A DNA stretch of 64,000 nt, from the NCBI GenBank assembly GCA_954871525.1, contig OX940871.1, positions 18,723,086-18,787,085 on the forward strand, given 5' to 3'. Each line of letters starts with the position of its first letter. Positions within the stretch are counted from its first letter, which is position 1. Shown here piece by piece: positions 46,902 through 64,000 of the stretch. A program made the position numbers and the translations under genes. Source of the DNA: Parietaria judaica (Eukaryota; Streptophyta; Magnoliopsida; Rosales; Urticaceae). Under the pieces are notes generated by a model that saw only the letters and a program-made list of their open reading frames with translations, was not told the origin of the DNA and searched no databases.

Positions 46902-48557
46902 GATATATATATATATACATGTTGGAAAATTTGAGCGAGGGATTGATTAATTTTCACGTTGATCGCCGGTTTTATTGATCTCTGAACGAATTGCAGGCAA
47001 CAAGGGGCTGTGCGGAGAGCCGTTGAAAACGTGCTCCGCGCACAAGCAGTCAATATTGAACATTTTGGTTCTTGGAGTCGTAGTGATCATGGCACTGTTC
47101 GCCATCGGTGCAATGATCGTCGTCCTGTGCCCGTGCCCGTGCCCGTTCCGGTGGCCTGGCTCGGCCGTGCCCGTGGAGGAGATGCAGACGGAGCAGCGAG
47201 GCACAGGCGCGATGCCACCGCCTTCGCCGGCACAGTCCGCAGGAGCCTCGAAGCTGTGGTTTGTGCGGGACGACCGGGAACGGTTTGAGATGGCGGAGCT
47301 GCTAAGCGCGTCGGCGGAGATGCTGGGCAGCGGTGGATTGGGGTCGTCTTACAAGGCAGCACTCCCTGGCGGGGGACTGAGGCCAGTGACGGTGGTGGTG
47401 AAGCGCTTCAAGCAGATGAACAACGTGGGACGCGACGAGTTCCAGGCGCACATGCGGCGGCTCGGGGCGTTACGGCACCCCAACGTGCTCCCCCTACTCG
47501 CCTTCTACTACAAGAGAGACGAGAAGCTCTTGGTGTCCGATTACGTCGACACTGGCAACCTCGCCCTTCACCTTCGCGGTATGTTACTAGTCTTTTTTTG
47601 TCAGTAATTAAATATAAACATTACTTGTTTAAGTATCACGCGGTTCCATCTCAAAATAAAAACATCTTTTTAACATGTTTTTCAAGGTAGTTACTCTTCT
47701 ATCTTACTTATCTCGGGTCAATTTCCGTTATTTTGGATAGATATTTACTAGAATTTTGTAGGGTTTGATACCGTGTTAAATATTACGAGGTTCAATACTG
47801 AAAATAATTAGCTAGAAGATTAGTAATTATCTATGATCTTATAAACATTGTTAAGTCTCTTTTATCTTTTCGACATTGGATCTAATATCAACAATTAAAC
47901 TACGTTGCAGGCGAAGGAGGGAGAGCAGTGCTGGACGGGAGGACGAGGCTGAGCATCGCGAAGGGCGTGGCGAGAGGGCTGAAGTACCTCCACGATGAGC
48001 TCCCGGGCGTAATGGCGGCCCACGGCCACCTCAAAGGCTCGAACGTGCTCCTTAAAGAAGGTTCCCTGCAGCCGCTGGTGGGCGACTACGGGCTCATCCC
48101 GGTGATCAACCAGGAGCACGCGCAGCAGCAGATGGCGGCCTACACTTCCCCGGAGTACCTTCACAACGGCCGCATCACCCGCAAGACTGATGTCTGGTGC
48201 CTCGGCATGCTCATCCTCGAGATGCTCACCGGGAAATCCCCAAACCCCATGTCATCAGAGGGCGAGGTGGACTTGAGTTTCGACCGGGGATTGGTGGAGA
48301 GGAGCGACGCGGCGACACTAGCAATGCTGGAGAAGCTGATGCGGATTGCGAAGGAGTGCAGCGAGGCCGACGTGGAGAGGCGGCTGGACATGAAAGAGGC
48401 TCTGCACAAGATCGAAAACTTGAGAGACCCGAGAGACGAAGGGTTTCAGAGTGCTTCCGATCTCGAAGACTTCCACTCCAGCGAGCTTGAGATCAGACCG
48501 ACCTCTTTCGACCACGAAATCCGGCCGGCTTTGCCAAACAATGAGAACTATACGTAG
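46136..48557 (+). CDS. Pollen receptor-like kinase (LRR-RLK), probable pseudokinase
   Basis: Single-pass LRR receptor of the PRK family, which acts at the plasma membrane of pollen tubes. Exons are 46136-46820, 46997-47578 and 47911-48557 (637 residues). In order, it has a hydrophobic signal peptide (residues 1-34), an LRR N-terminal cap (DADFLLKFKESL), about five LRRs, a transmembrane segment (ILVLGVVVIMALFAIGAMIV, residues about 243-262), then the kinase domain. The domain keeps a modified glycine loop (GSGGLGSSYKA) and the beta3 Lys (VVVKRFK). The catalytic loop reads HGHLKGSNVLL, so the catalytic Asp is replaced by His. The metal-binding motif is DYG instead of DFG. This pattern is typical of PRK-type atypical kinases, so signalling is probably by partner binding rather than catalysis. 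The intron 1 start contains a (CT)n(TA)n microsatellite. Confidence 0.9.
46843..46920. repeat. Compound (CT)n(TA)n microsatellite
   Basis: Lies in intron 1 of the receptor-kinase gene. About 26 bases of CT are followed directly by about 30 bases of TA, then further TATA-rich DNA. Confidence 0.95.
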
Positions 48558-49043
48558 CGTGATCATTCCATGTGTGTGTATATACATACAAATCGTGATT
48601 ATTAATTGTTTAACACTAATTGATTTTGTTCGGGTACTAATCGCCATCGACCTCGCTGAGTTTTATATGTCACGAACCTCAAATGCCTGTACTACAAGCT
48701 CAAATATTCAATCTCCGAATCCACCCTTATAACAAAACAAAATATAGTAACGTGACAGAGATAATGTAATTAAGTTATAACATTCAAGAATTCAATAGAA
48801 TGAGCTAATTTCATGATTAATCAACGTTATGATGAGATGAGTGAAGACTTTGGTCAAAGATAAGTATTGATCAGATGCATAAGACGAGTAGAATATATAC
48901 CAAATTAATACTGTATTTAGACACCATATAGCACATTTCACTGCCTATTTGTTTTTATTTAATGGCTATTATTAGGCTCACTGTTACAACAAGATATACT
49001 TTGTTTTTGGCATCTTCGTCTGAGTTACAGAATTCACTGAGCT
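48558..49043. other. Intergenic DNA
   Basis: 3' flank of the receptor kinase and 5' flank of the USP gene. No gene is seen. Confidence 0.5.
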
Positions 49044-50394
49044 ATGATCATGTCGGATTCCGATGGGAGTAAGAGCACGGAGACAAGTCGCCGGAGGAGG
49101 AAGAAGAAGACGGTGGTTGTGGCGGTGGACGGCGAGCGCAAGGCCAGCCAACAAGCTTTGAAGTGGGCAGCCGATCGTATTCTCCACCACGACGACAGCC
49201 TCATTCTTCTCCATGTTCGCCATTTCAACCCTCTCGCCCCCTCCTCTTTCGAGACCGGTAATTTGGTTGAGATACATTGACACGACTTAGAAAAATTGAA
49301 AAACACTCATCTCCGTCGCCTATTTCTCTGATCCACTGTTCATCAGGACACATGGCCGCCGAACGAGAACCGGACGGTCAAGAGACCGAGATGTTGCGTC
49401 CGTTTCGAGGCTTTTGCGCTCACAGACAAGTAACTCCGTCAATCAAATCGACAATGTTCTTTCTTCTCGAATCATGTTTTGCTTATAAAACTCATGAATT
49501 CATCAGATAAAATTCGAGACTGTCGTGGTGGAGGACGACGATGTGGCGCAGGCGTTGGTGGATTACGCCATTCGCCACGGTACTGAGAACTTGCTCCTCG
49601 GCGCCTCTTCAAGGAATGGTTTTTCCAGGTACCCTTTGTGTCGTTTCTTCGCATCTCTGCAAATTTTTTTTCTTTTGCGATTGATCAACCGTTGATTGAG
49701 CACGGGAAACATATATATGACCGCAGGCTGTTCAAGCCGGGTTATGGTATTGCAGGCACCGTGTTGAAATGGATCCCGAACTTCTGCAATGTGTACATAA
49801 TCTCGAAAGCCGGAAAGCTTGTCTACGCAAAAAGCACCTCGTCGTTTGATACTCCACGGCCACCTCAAACTCAAGCTGAAACTCATCCATATCACAAGTA
49901 AGTTGTAAGAACTTCGTACTCATTCAAGTAGAATCGCGATTTTCCTGTAAAAAGAATCATAACAAAACCCGTGCTGCAATGGCATCATTTGACGCAGAAA
50001 GGCTGCGCCTCAATCATGTCGAGCTCATTCTTGGTCGGGGTCGGACATGTCAACATTGAGCGGTCTCACCCCGGAACATGAGACCAACTTGTCGTTTTTT
50101 AGTCCAAGCACCGTGTACCTTTCTTGCCACGACGACGACGAAGACATGGGGTTCGCATCAAACTCGCGAGAGAGTCGGGGAGCGCCTCTATCCTTGTTGC
50201 GGAAACTAGTGAGTTCCGCCACCAGATTTATTTACTCCAATTGAGCAGAGCGAGTATAAACAGTCCTTTTGTTTCAGGAATCCATGGAAGAGAGCATGAA
50301 GAGGCTGAAAGCGGAGGACGGAGATGTCCGGAACGGCCTGCAAAGAAGCGAACCCGAATTAAATCAAGGAACAAGCGCGAAGCATAATTATTGA
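49044..50394 (+). CDS. USP-domain protein, truncated paralogue of USP-kinase
   Basis: Universal-stress-protein domain, an adenine-nucleotide-binding fold, without its usual kinase. Exons are 49044-49257, 49347-49429, 49507-49628, 49727-49897, 49998-50208 and 50278-50394 (305 residues, phases closed). The USP fold is seen in TVVVAVDGERKASQQALKWAAD, ILLHVRHF, VDYAIRHGTENLLLGASSRNG and LKWIPNFCNVYIISKAGKL. The order and exon phases mirror the complete USP-kinase gene 1.6 kb downstream. The last exon opens ESMEESMKRLKAE, matching the start of that gene's coiled coil (EDMEGEMKRLRKE), but the frame then shifts. The ancestral TACKEAN is still visible in another frame, and the protein stops after KHNY. 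No kinase exons follow. It is either a young pseudogene or a neofunctionalised USP-only protein. Confidence 0.8.
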
Positions 50395-52000
50395 GATGAA
50401 GAAGTAATCCCATTTTCTGTGAAATCACCATTGTTTTGTTACCTTGTAATAGTGAACAAGTATTCATTCATTTCATATATGTTCATCGCTTTGTACAAAA
50501 TTCTCAATTCAATGAAAATTCTATTCATTTATAGGAATCGATACAAATTCGATCCAAAACACGAGACAAACTTAAGCCAACACGAAATCACCGCCATGTG
50601 ATGATTCCCCGGATACTTTATTGCAACGAATGAATAAACAAACAAACCGTTCCTTCGAGAACACGGTCAAAGCTCGATCTATTGCCATTGGTCTTGACTC
50701 TTGAGTCAATGAGACTAATCAAATATGATGCTACGAGGCTCCTAGGCACGTTGCTCGTCGGGGGGAGTTTGCCCCGATGCTCATATTCTTTCAAAAAGTG
50801 ACACAATGGCTCTTACGAGTAAAAAAAAAAATACTAAAAATATTATTTTGTGCGCAACATATGAATTATTTAATGGTGTTTTTTCTCATTATCAATTTTT
50901 CTAATCTTGCATGATTTCTATCTGACAATTCTTGAATAACAACTAGCACAATAGTCTCATAATCTAAATATGTATTGATCTCGTTGAATGTTGTGCACAA
51001 GTTTAACACTTTTTCTCTTCTTTTTGGGCATAGATCGGCCAATGTGTGTCAGTGTTAAAAAAGTAAAGGTGGCATTGATGCAAATAACTAAAACTATGAG
51101 ACAAAATGCAACAACATGCAAAGTTCGGCAGCCTAGCTAGCTAGTGTATGAGAAAAGAAATGAAATAGGAGAGAATTAGATACGTGCATGGCTTTGGCTT
51201 CCATGGCCGTTATCTAGAAAGAAACTAAATAGCTGGTCAACCAAACTTCCAGAGATACTATTTCAGGGGTTCATGATATTAATAGGATATTTGCGGTCAA
51301 AATACCCACATATCAGAAATATGTATTTTCTATTCCTGATTATTTTTCTGTGTTAAAAATTCTTAGTGATACAAAAGTATTGAGGTAAGTTATTATGTTT
51401 CTTCGTTAACTCTCTCTACTGTGAAGTAACACATGGCGATGTTTCAACGGTTTTGCTCCTTTTGATCAAGGTTTTGTTTCTTCTTCTTTTTGTCACCGCG
51501 CTTTAGTTTTTGCATTGTAGAACATATGCGAAAACTTAGTGTTCGTTGTCAACTCCTTGAAGTTCTCTTAGCTCATACGTGGTCAAAACGGGGGAAATTG
51601 ACAAATAATACTTTGCCACATGGTACTTCGCGGGAGAGAGTTACTTAGTTACTTGCACCAACAAGTTATATATCGTTGAAATTTTTTGCCTCTTTAAACA
51701 AATTGTAATATGTAGGTATTTTTGCCCCAAAGATCTCTAAATTAATTAATCCTGTCACTGGGCAATGGAAATTATTAAGGAAGAAGAACTGAATTCAGTT
51801 GATATACGAAACCAAAAGCTAATTATAAGATGGTTTTGATGATTTTTGACCATTTTACAGAAACTAACTGACTCTCTGGATTCATCCTTCTCCTCCTTTT
51901 TAAGATTATTAACGAACCGCAAATCTCACAACATCATTGACCCACTCATCTCTGGATAATAATATTTTCTCCCTTTTCCGACGAAGAAAAACGTGTCGAA
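50395..52000. other. Gap between the two USP genes
   Basis: AT-rich, with no kinase remnant that I can recognise in any frame. The final 100 bases are the likely 5' leader of the USP-kinase gene. Confidence 0.55.
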
Positions 52001-55000
52001 ATGGTGAGAGGCGTTGGCGGCGGAGGGGGAGAGAGGCGGGGCGGGGAGATGGTGGCGGTGGCCATCGACAAGGACAAGAGCAGCCAGTCGGCGCTGAAAT
52101 GGACGGTGGATCACCTCATCACCCGGGGAGAGACCGTCGCTCTCATCCACGTCAACACCCGCGCCGCTTCTGTTCCCAATCCCTGTGCGTAAACCCTAAC
52201 CCTAACTCTGAGAACGTTGCATGGTTTCGTCACATGCATGATCACGTAATAATATACTATCATGATAGTATATCGTACCATTTATCTTTCTTATTATTAG
52301 CACTTTTATTTTTTTGGCTCGTATTAGAAAATTATAAATTTGAAAATTAAATAAAATTGAATTAGTTTGTAAATTGTATCAATTTCTCATCCTTTCTTAG
52401 AAAATCAACAATTTCCGTCAAATTTTAATTTACGTTTCCGTGATCAATTGCATGTTATTTAAATTCGAAACAAATCGTCAATTTTTTAAATATTGAGAAA
52501 AAAGATTATTAGAATTTACAAACGCAGAGGATTGCTAAAATAAAGTTTAAAAGAAAAACTAAAACAAATTTAAAGACATGGTAAATTGCTCAAATTTTAT
52601 CACCGACGACGACGGGGACGACCGTGACACATGCTTACGAAATGTTCTTGCGTTGCTGCAGTTGGCACCTACATTTCCGTGAATGAAGTGAGCGAGGAAG
52701 TCGCAAGAACGTACAGGAAGCAAATGGACCAGCAGATCAAAGACTTGTTCCTTCCATTCCGCAGCTTTTGCACCGGGAAACATGTCGGTTTTCATACTCT
52801 TCTGCTCCTACGTGTCACACGTCACATAGCTAAACGACCCTTCCGTGTTTTTCCAACAGATAAAGTGCGTCGAAGTCCTCCTCGAAGATACCGACATACC
52901 AAAGGCGATACTCAGCTATGTTTCTTCGAATTCGATTGAAACCTTGGTGCTCGGCGCAGCATCGAGACACGGCCTCGTGAAGTAATGAATCCTTCGCCAT
53001 TCCTTTTCGGAAAACGAAAAATAACATCATAATCATATCAGAACTGATAAGCTGAAATTTTCTTCTGTCTAACAGAAGGTTCAAAACGACGGATATTCCG
53101 AGCAGTGTGTCGAAAGGGGCACCGAGTTTCTGCGACGTGTACGTTATAGGAAAAGGAAAGATATCTTCCGTCCGGTCAGCTTCGACCAAAGCACCACCGA
53201 GGCCTTCATCACATGCTCCGCAGCATCACTCGGCTCCTCCCAGAGGTGCGTCTCTTTAATTCTTCTGCAGTTGAGTCCGGGTTTTTTCGTTAGACATCAC
53301 ACAGAGCTTCAACATTTGATTTTCTGTACAAACAGCTGAGAGAGCCCCGTACAATCCTAACCAGCCAGAAGAAATGGAAATGAGGTGAGTTTTCAAGATT
53401 GTTTGCTGAAACGTGAACGAAAAGTTTGGTATCGGGCTTACCTTCGTAATTTCAAACGAAAATTCAGGTCGCCCTTTTCAAGAAACAGAGCTTCAACAAA
53501 CAAATCATATGAACTCTCGTCGGACACCGACATATCATACGTAAGCACTGGAATACCGAGCATGGAACCCATGCGTGCTTCTCTATATGAAAGTGAAGAT
53601 TCGTGGATGAGCCCTCGATATTCAACCGCCTCCAATTTCGAGACCCTAAAAAGTCTCAAACCGTCATTATCGGGAAATCGGTATGGCGATACGAGCACCA
53701 TGCTGACCGAATTCTCAAACAACTCGAACGACAGTGGAGCATCAAACTCATCATCGACCTGCACGGTAAGAACATGTTTCAAACCGTCTAGCGATACTTA
53801 ACTTGTGAATCAAGGCATAGGAATGGAGAACGAAGAGACCAATTTTGCTTTGAATTTAACAGGAGGACATGGAAGGCGAGATGAAAAGGCTCCGGAAAGA
53901 GCTCAAACAAACAATGGACCTGTACAACTCGGCATGCAAGGAGGCTCTAAACGCAAAGAAAAAGGTACGACATAGCAAAACTCGTTTCCGAGTTTCTGCA
54001 AGTTTGCACAATAATCTCACCAATGTCCCAACACAGGCAATGGAGCTTCACAGATGGAAATTAGAGGAAGAGCAAAAATTAGAAGAGGCGAGGCTCTCTG
54101 AGGAGGCTGCGTTAGCAGTTGCAGAACGGGAAAGGGAAAAGTGCAAGGAAGCCATCGAAGCGGCCGAAGCAGCTCAAATGCTCGCCGTGGTAGAAGCGCA
54201 AAAAAGAATTCACGCAGAAACAAGAGCTCGCAAAGAAGCCGAAGAGAGGAATATGGCCATAGGCACTTTGAGCCATGGAGAACTCAGGTATAGAAGATAC
54301 GCGATCGAGGAGATTGAATCTGCGACCGACGATTTCTCGGAATCCTGTAAAATTGGAGAAGGAGGTTACGGACCGGTGTACCGAGGCGAACTGGATCACA
54401 CCCCCGTGGCCATAAAGGCTCTTCGTCCCGATGCTGTTCAAGGACGCTCTCAGTTTCAGCAAGAGGTAACACTCAACACCTCGTAGTTTAAATGCTTGGA
54501 GCATTATATATAGAGTTATTGGCTCGAATAACCCGTCTTCATCGGGTCATTAAATACAGGTCGAAGTACTAAGCTGCATTCGGCATCCGAACATGGTGCT
54601 TCTTCTTGGAGCTTGCCCGGAATACGGGTGCTTAGTGTACGAGTACATGGGCAACGGGAGTTTAGAGGACCGTCTCTTCAGGCGAGGCAAAACTCCTGTT
54701 CTCCCATGGCAATTACGGTTCCGAATTGCTGCAGAGATAGGGACGGCCCTGCTTTTCCTGCACCACACCAAACCCGAGCCCATCGTCCACCGTGACCTAA
54801 AACCTGCAAATATCTTACTGGACCGAAACTACGTGAGCAAGATCAGCGATGTCGGCTTAGCCAGACTCGTCCCTCCATCCGTGGCCAACGCGGTGACTCA
54901 GTACCGGATGACCGCGACAGCTGGCACTTTCTGCTACATCGATCCCGAGTATCAGCAAACGGGAATGCTTGGGATCAAATCCGACATCTACTCGCTCGGT

Positions 55001-55540
55001 GTCTTGCTGTTACAGATGATAACAGCCAAGCCGCCAATGGGTTTGACTCATCACATGGAGCAAGCCATTGAGGAAGGCACGTTGGCCGAGATGCTTGACC
55101 CAGGCGTGGCCGACTGGCCGATCGAGGAAACCCTAACGTTTGCAAAGCTTGCTCTGAAATGTGCCGAGATGAGGCGAAAAGACCGGCCTGACCTTGGGAA
55201 GATCATACTTCCCGAACTGAACAAGCTGAGAGAACTTGCAGAGGAGAGCATGCACGGGATTGGGATGACTCACGTCCCACTCTCGTCATCGAAACGAGGA
55301 ACAGCCCCCACATCATCGCAAGTGAGAATCTTTCTTCATGTGTGAAGATTTAAGGAGTAGGACACTATTCTTTTGATCAAGAACCGATAAAACTTAGTTT
55401 AACGTGTTCGAATGACTCTCACTTCTTCTTCTTTACTCATTTCTTCAACTTGTGTTGGGTGGCAGGATGTGATGAGTGATTCTCAACAATATGAAAGCTC
55501 AAGGAGCCACTCAAGCGCATCCTCAGCAGAGAGAGCCTGA
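52001..55540 (+). CDS. USP-domain receptor-like cytoplasmic kinase (RLCK-IX type)
   Basis: Cytoplasmic kinase with an N-terminal universal stress protein domain, related to the plant U-box kinases but without a U-box. Exons are 52001-52184, 52662-52783, 52860-52981, 53076-53245, 53336-53384, 53468-53765, 53863-53964, 54037-54465, 54560-55321 and 55466-55540 (770 residues, phases closed). It has a USP domain (MVAVAIDKDKSSQSALKW to FCDVYVIGKGK, residues about 16-180) and a Ser-rich linker. A long Glu/Lys/Ala coiled coil (residues about 315-420) and the kinase domain follow. Kinase motifs are GEGGYGPVYRG, VAIKAL, VHRDLKPANILL and ISDVGLAR (DVG for DFG, usual in this subfamily), then FCYIDPEYQQTG. 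The active-site Lys and Asp are present. The Ser-rich tail ends SSASSAERA. It is a tandem partner of the truncated copy upstream. Confidence 0.92.
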
Positions 55541-55665
55541 AGATTACAATCTCACATCTTTCGTTGTGCGAAAACCGAGGATCAGAACACCAATTTCGTG
55601 AACACGGCGATTGTATTTTTTTATTCTATTTGTACTTTATTCTTTGTGAAGAATGCGGATTGCAA

Positions 55666-55733
<68 letters not shown>

Positions 55734-55984
55734 CTCATCTGTGATCTGTATTCATCCATAAACCAACAAAGAACAGGTTTGAGTAATTTGTAATGGTGTA
55801 TAGATATTGATTTACAGTAGTTGCTATCTGAATTACATCTTTAAAATTATATACTAGTCAAGTGGAGAGGCTGCCATTCAGCCGATCATCCGATAATTCA
55901 AGATAACAAAGTAATCTCGACAAAATCGCATAAAAAACACTATTGTTTTCTATGAAAACCGGCAATAAACACGACCGATATGAA
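55541..55984. other. Convergent 3' region with (CT)n(AT)n microsatellite
   Basis: Contains a compound repeat at about 55666-55730, CT of roughly 25 bases followed by AT of roughly 40, similar in build to the one at 46843. No gene is visible. Confidence 0.7.
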
Positions 55985-57294
55985 CTAGTAATTCCAAAAG
56001 ACCTGGTTCCTCCGGTAGTATTTCTTCATGTACACGTGAACGAGCTTCTTGTAAGTCCAGTTTCTCCGGTCGGCGGAGAATTCCATGAACGCCTCGGAGC
56101 TCGCATGGAAATCCCCTTTCCCCAGAACCTCAAACACCAGTGGATCGGTCAACATAGCGGGATAAGAGCTGTCGAATCCCGCCATGGAAGTAAGAGCGAA
56201 GTCCAAGTTCCTCCCGAGTCTTCGCTCCACATAGGAATCAACGATGCATCCGTATGTGACAATGTCGGGGACGACCGAGTCTCGCCTCATGTGTTGCAGG
56301 CCCAAATGCAGGTCCCAATGCAGCGACATCCTCGAGAACGCCATGGCTCGGATGTTGAAGGTGGTGATGTCAGGGCTGAATCCGCAGTCCCTCATCTTCA
56401 AGAACTCTTTCTGCAAACTCTTCATCTTGAAGTTCGCGGCGTAAGAAAGCAGCAGAAGATTCCAGAGAAGATTCCCGACATCGCTCCTCCCGAGCCCGAC
56501 CTCTCTCGTGAATTCTCCAAGCCTGTACAGCTTCTTCTCCTTCAAGTAGCGCAAAGCCATGGCTCTGAGACCTTCCTTGTCAATGCAGTACCTCGTTTTC
56601 TTCAGGCGTCCATACGCCGATTCCATCTCCGGCAAAGAGCCGTGGACGCTGTGGCATTTCACGTAAGCGTTGGCCGCGGCAGCATCCACAGTGATTCCCT
56701 CGGAGGCCATTTTACGAAGCGTGGACTCCATTAGTTCAAGCTCGCCGGCGCCGGCAAAGCAGTCAACGGCGACGGAGAACGCGCTCTGAACCTCCTTCGG
56801 CGACGAAGAGCGGAATCTGGAGCTGAGCTCGGTGAGAAGCTCGGAGATTTCGCGGAAGCGCTTGTAGCTGGCGAGGCAGCGGAAGAGTGAGGCTAGGGTC
56901 TGGCGAGGAGGCAAGGAAGCGCTGTTGAGCAGCTGATCCCAAACGCAGTGGAAGTGGAGGAAGAGGCCATTTTGGGCGAAGAAGAGCATGAGCGAGTGAA
57001 GAACAGACTCCGCCGGTTGTTGCCGGAGAAGCTCGTCGGCGACGGCGAGCACCTGCGGTTTGGTGAAGTTGTGACAGCGCATCAGAAGTGGAAGGGTTTC
57101 CTGTGGAGAGTCCAGCGCTCCGTCTCGCTTCCATTGTCCGATTACCTGAAGAGAACACTCTCAAATTCTCCACCAAAAAGATAGAACTATGAAGATTTAC
57201 AGAGAGAGAGAGAGGGGAGTGCCTTTTGTGCGAATGCTTTGGGACTGTGGAGAGAAGCTGGGAGACATGGAAGTATATGAAGCTTAGCAATCAT
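55985..57294 (-). CDS. Pentatricopeptide-repeat-like organellar protein
   Basis: RNA-binding helical-repeat protein, probably plastid-targeted. The main exon (57145-55985, 387 codons including stop) begins VIGQWKRDGALDSPQETLPLLM. It shows degenerate 35-residue repeats, for example SAFSVAVDCFAGAGELELMESTLRKM, then ANAYVKCHSVHGSLPEMESAYGRL-type units and DIVTYGCIVDSYVERRL. It ends RRNQVFWNY and resembles the Arabidopsis At3g42630-type PPR protein. A short first exon at 57294-57223 (MIAKLHILPCLPASLHSP, transit-peptide-like) joins in phase only if the intron uses a GC donor (57222), so that exon is tentative. A start at Met 57082 is the fallback. Confidence 0.8.
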
Positions 57295-58145
57295 TTCCGT
57301 TCCTCATAAACACGGAAGCCAAATCTCCGGCGAGTCGTACACTCTCTCTTCCTCCGCGTCTTCTCTCTCCGGCGACTCTCTTCTCTCTCTCCGGCGACTC
57401 CTCTCTCTCTCTGATTGATCTCCGGCGACTGTTTCTCTCTCCGGCGAGTCTCTCTCTCTCTCTCTCCTCTGAGTCGGAGTGACAGTCACTCCGGATTCAG
57501 AGGCTAACAGTTATCAATTTCTGAATGCAGACGCGTTATCCTTTCAAATGTAACTGTCGTTTGCGCCAAAAAAATGTCGTTTCTAAATAGCTTCATCTAG
57601 TCATAAAAGTAAAGCTTTTCCACCAGCTGAGGTTCAGATAACGATTTCCGATTTCCGATTCCCGGTACCGGTTTAAATTTTATGATATTTAGATGATAAT
57701 AATTAGAAAACTATAAACCGTATTCGCATGTACCGGCTTCCAGGACTGGGACCGACTGCTTTCAGCAAACTTGAAGCTGAATTAAATAAATTTCAACACG
57801 CGTAAGAATCCGATTTTTTTACCGCTTTCAATTGCAGTGACGGAAAAGAACCAATTCTTACAAAACAATACCCTTGAGAATACCAGAAAACCGGAACTTA
57901 GACCAAAAGATATCATATATCCGGTTCTCTGTCCCGATTTCACCACATAATTTTTAACAATTTTTCCTCCCACGAATCAAATTGTAAAGGCAATTAAGGA
58001 GAAAATGAAGAGGCAAAATGAAGTCATATTTCTCTTATTGGTATCCTTTCTCACAAGAATCATCTTTACTAATTTACATCATACATATTTTAGTTATCAA
58101 AAATTAATAACAAATTCAAACAAAAACAAATCACCATTCCCTTCT
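57295..58145. other. Promoter of the PPR gene and intergenic DNA
   Basis: Positions 57340-57480 hold repeated TCTCCGGCGA(G/C)TC units alternating with CTCTCTCT tracts, a low-complexity promoter or leader. The section 57640-57920 is rich in ACCGGTT/CCGGT phrases, as in the degenerate hAT MITEs. A TGTCGTTT motif occurs at 57548 and 57574. No gene is supported. Confidence 0.5.
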
Positions 58146-63958
<5,813 letters not shown>

Positions 63959-64000
63959 ATGGAGAATTCTTCGGGGAGTGCCAAATCCAGGATCACTCTC
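63959..64000 (+). CDS. Start of a gene truncated by the window edge
   Basis: An ATG follows a CT/GA-rich leader and opens MENSSGSAKSRITL, running off the end of the window. Fourteen codons are too few to identify the product. The leader resembles those of the other genes here. Confidence 0.5.
   Translation, partial: MENSSGSAKSRITL

Noticed and set aside
55943..56734. Open frame of 263 codons on the + strand
   Set aside because: It is the antisense shadow of the PPR-like coding exon, with no domain and no splice or leader support.

Overview
The window is nuclear DNA of a flowering plant, most likely a core eudicot. The genes are split by short GT-AG introns, the intergenic DNA is AT-rich and full of degenerate transposons, and every protein I recognise is a plant family member (RLCK, pollen receptor kinase, TORTIFOLIA1-like, APEM9, plant oxidosqualene cyclase). 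I cannot name the species. Exon models were built by hand from reading frames and splice sites, and in most genes the phases close exactly.

Layout. 1-2950: gene-free, with a roughly 0.7-kb tandem duplication. 2955-3895 (+): prefoldin subunit 1, including a 7-nt microexon. 5138-7179 (+): RLCK-VII kinase, PBL17-like. 7747-10682 (-): TORTIFOLIA1-like microtubule protein. 10.9-22 kb: a transposon block. It holds a TIR MITE, a decayed Mutator-like element with 9-bp target duplications, and a 6.8-kb hAT element whose transposase is split by a probable solo LTR, which itself carries a hAT MITE (three nested insertions). 22319-27144 (+): an oxidosqualene cyclase with the active-site residues of plant lanosterol synthase. 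27348-33270 (-): UTP21, a small-subunit processome WD40 protein. 33.5-35.5 kb: repeats. 35814-39249 (-): RPN13, the proteasomal ubiquitin receptor. 40531-42173 (+): APEM9, the plant PEX26-like peroxisome biogenesis factor. 43437-45366 (+): a TruA-type tRNA pseudouridine synthase. 46136-48557 (+): a pollen-receptor-like LRR pseudokinase. 49044-50394 (+): a USP-domain protein that is a truncated tandem copy of the USP-kinase at 52001-55540 (+). 55985-57294 (-): a PPR-type protein. 58146-60309 (-): an SR-protein kinase. 63959-64000 (+): the first 14 codons of another gene.

The genes do not form a pathway cluster. They are mostly single-copy housekeeping genes (chaperone, rRNA processing, proteasome, peroxisome, tRNA modification, splicing kinase) mixed with signalling kinases. 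The most interesting signals are the lanosterol-synthase diagnostic residues and the two GC-AG introns in the cyclase, the three-level transposon nest with readable target-site duplications, the kinase-less USP paralogue, the 7-nt microexon, and a short palindromic CGACATGTCG-type motif that recurs upstream of several genes.
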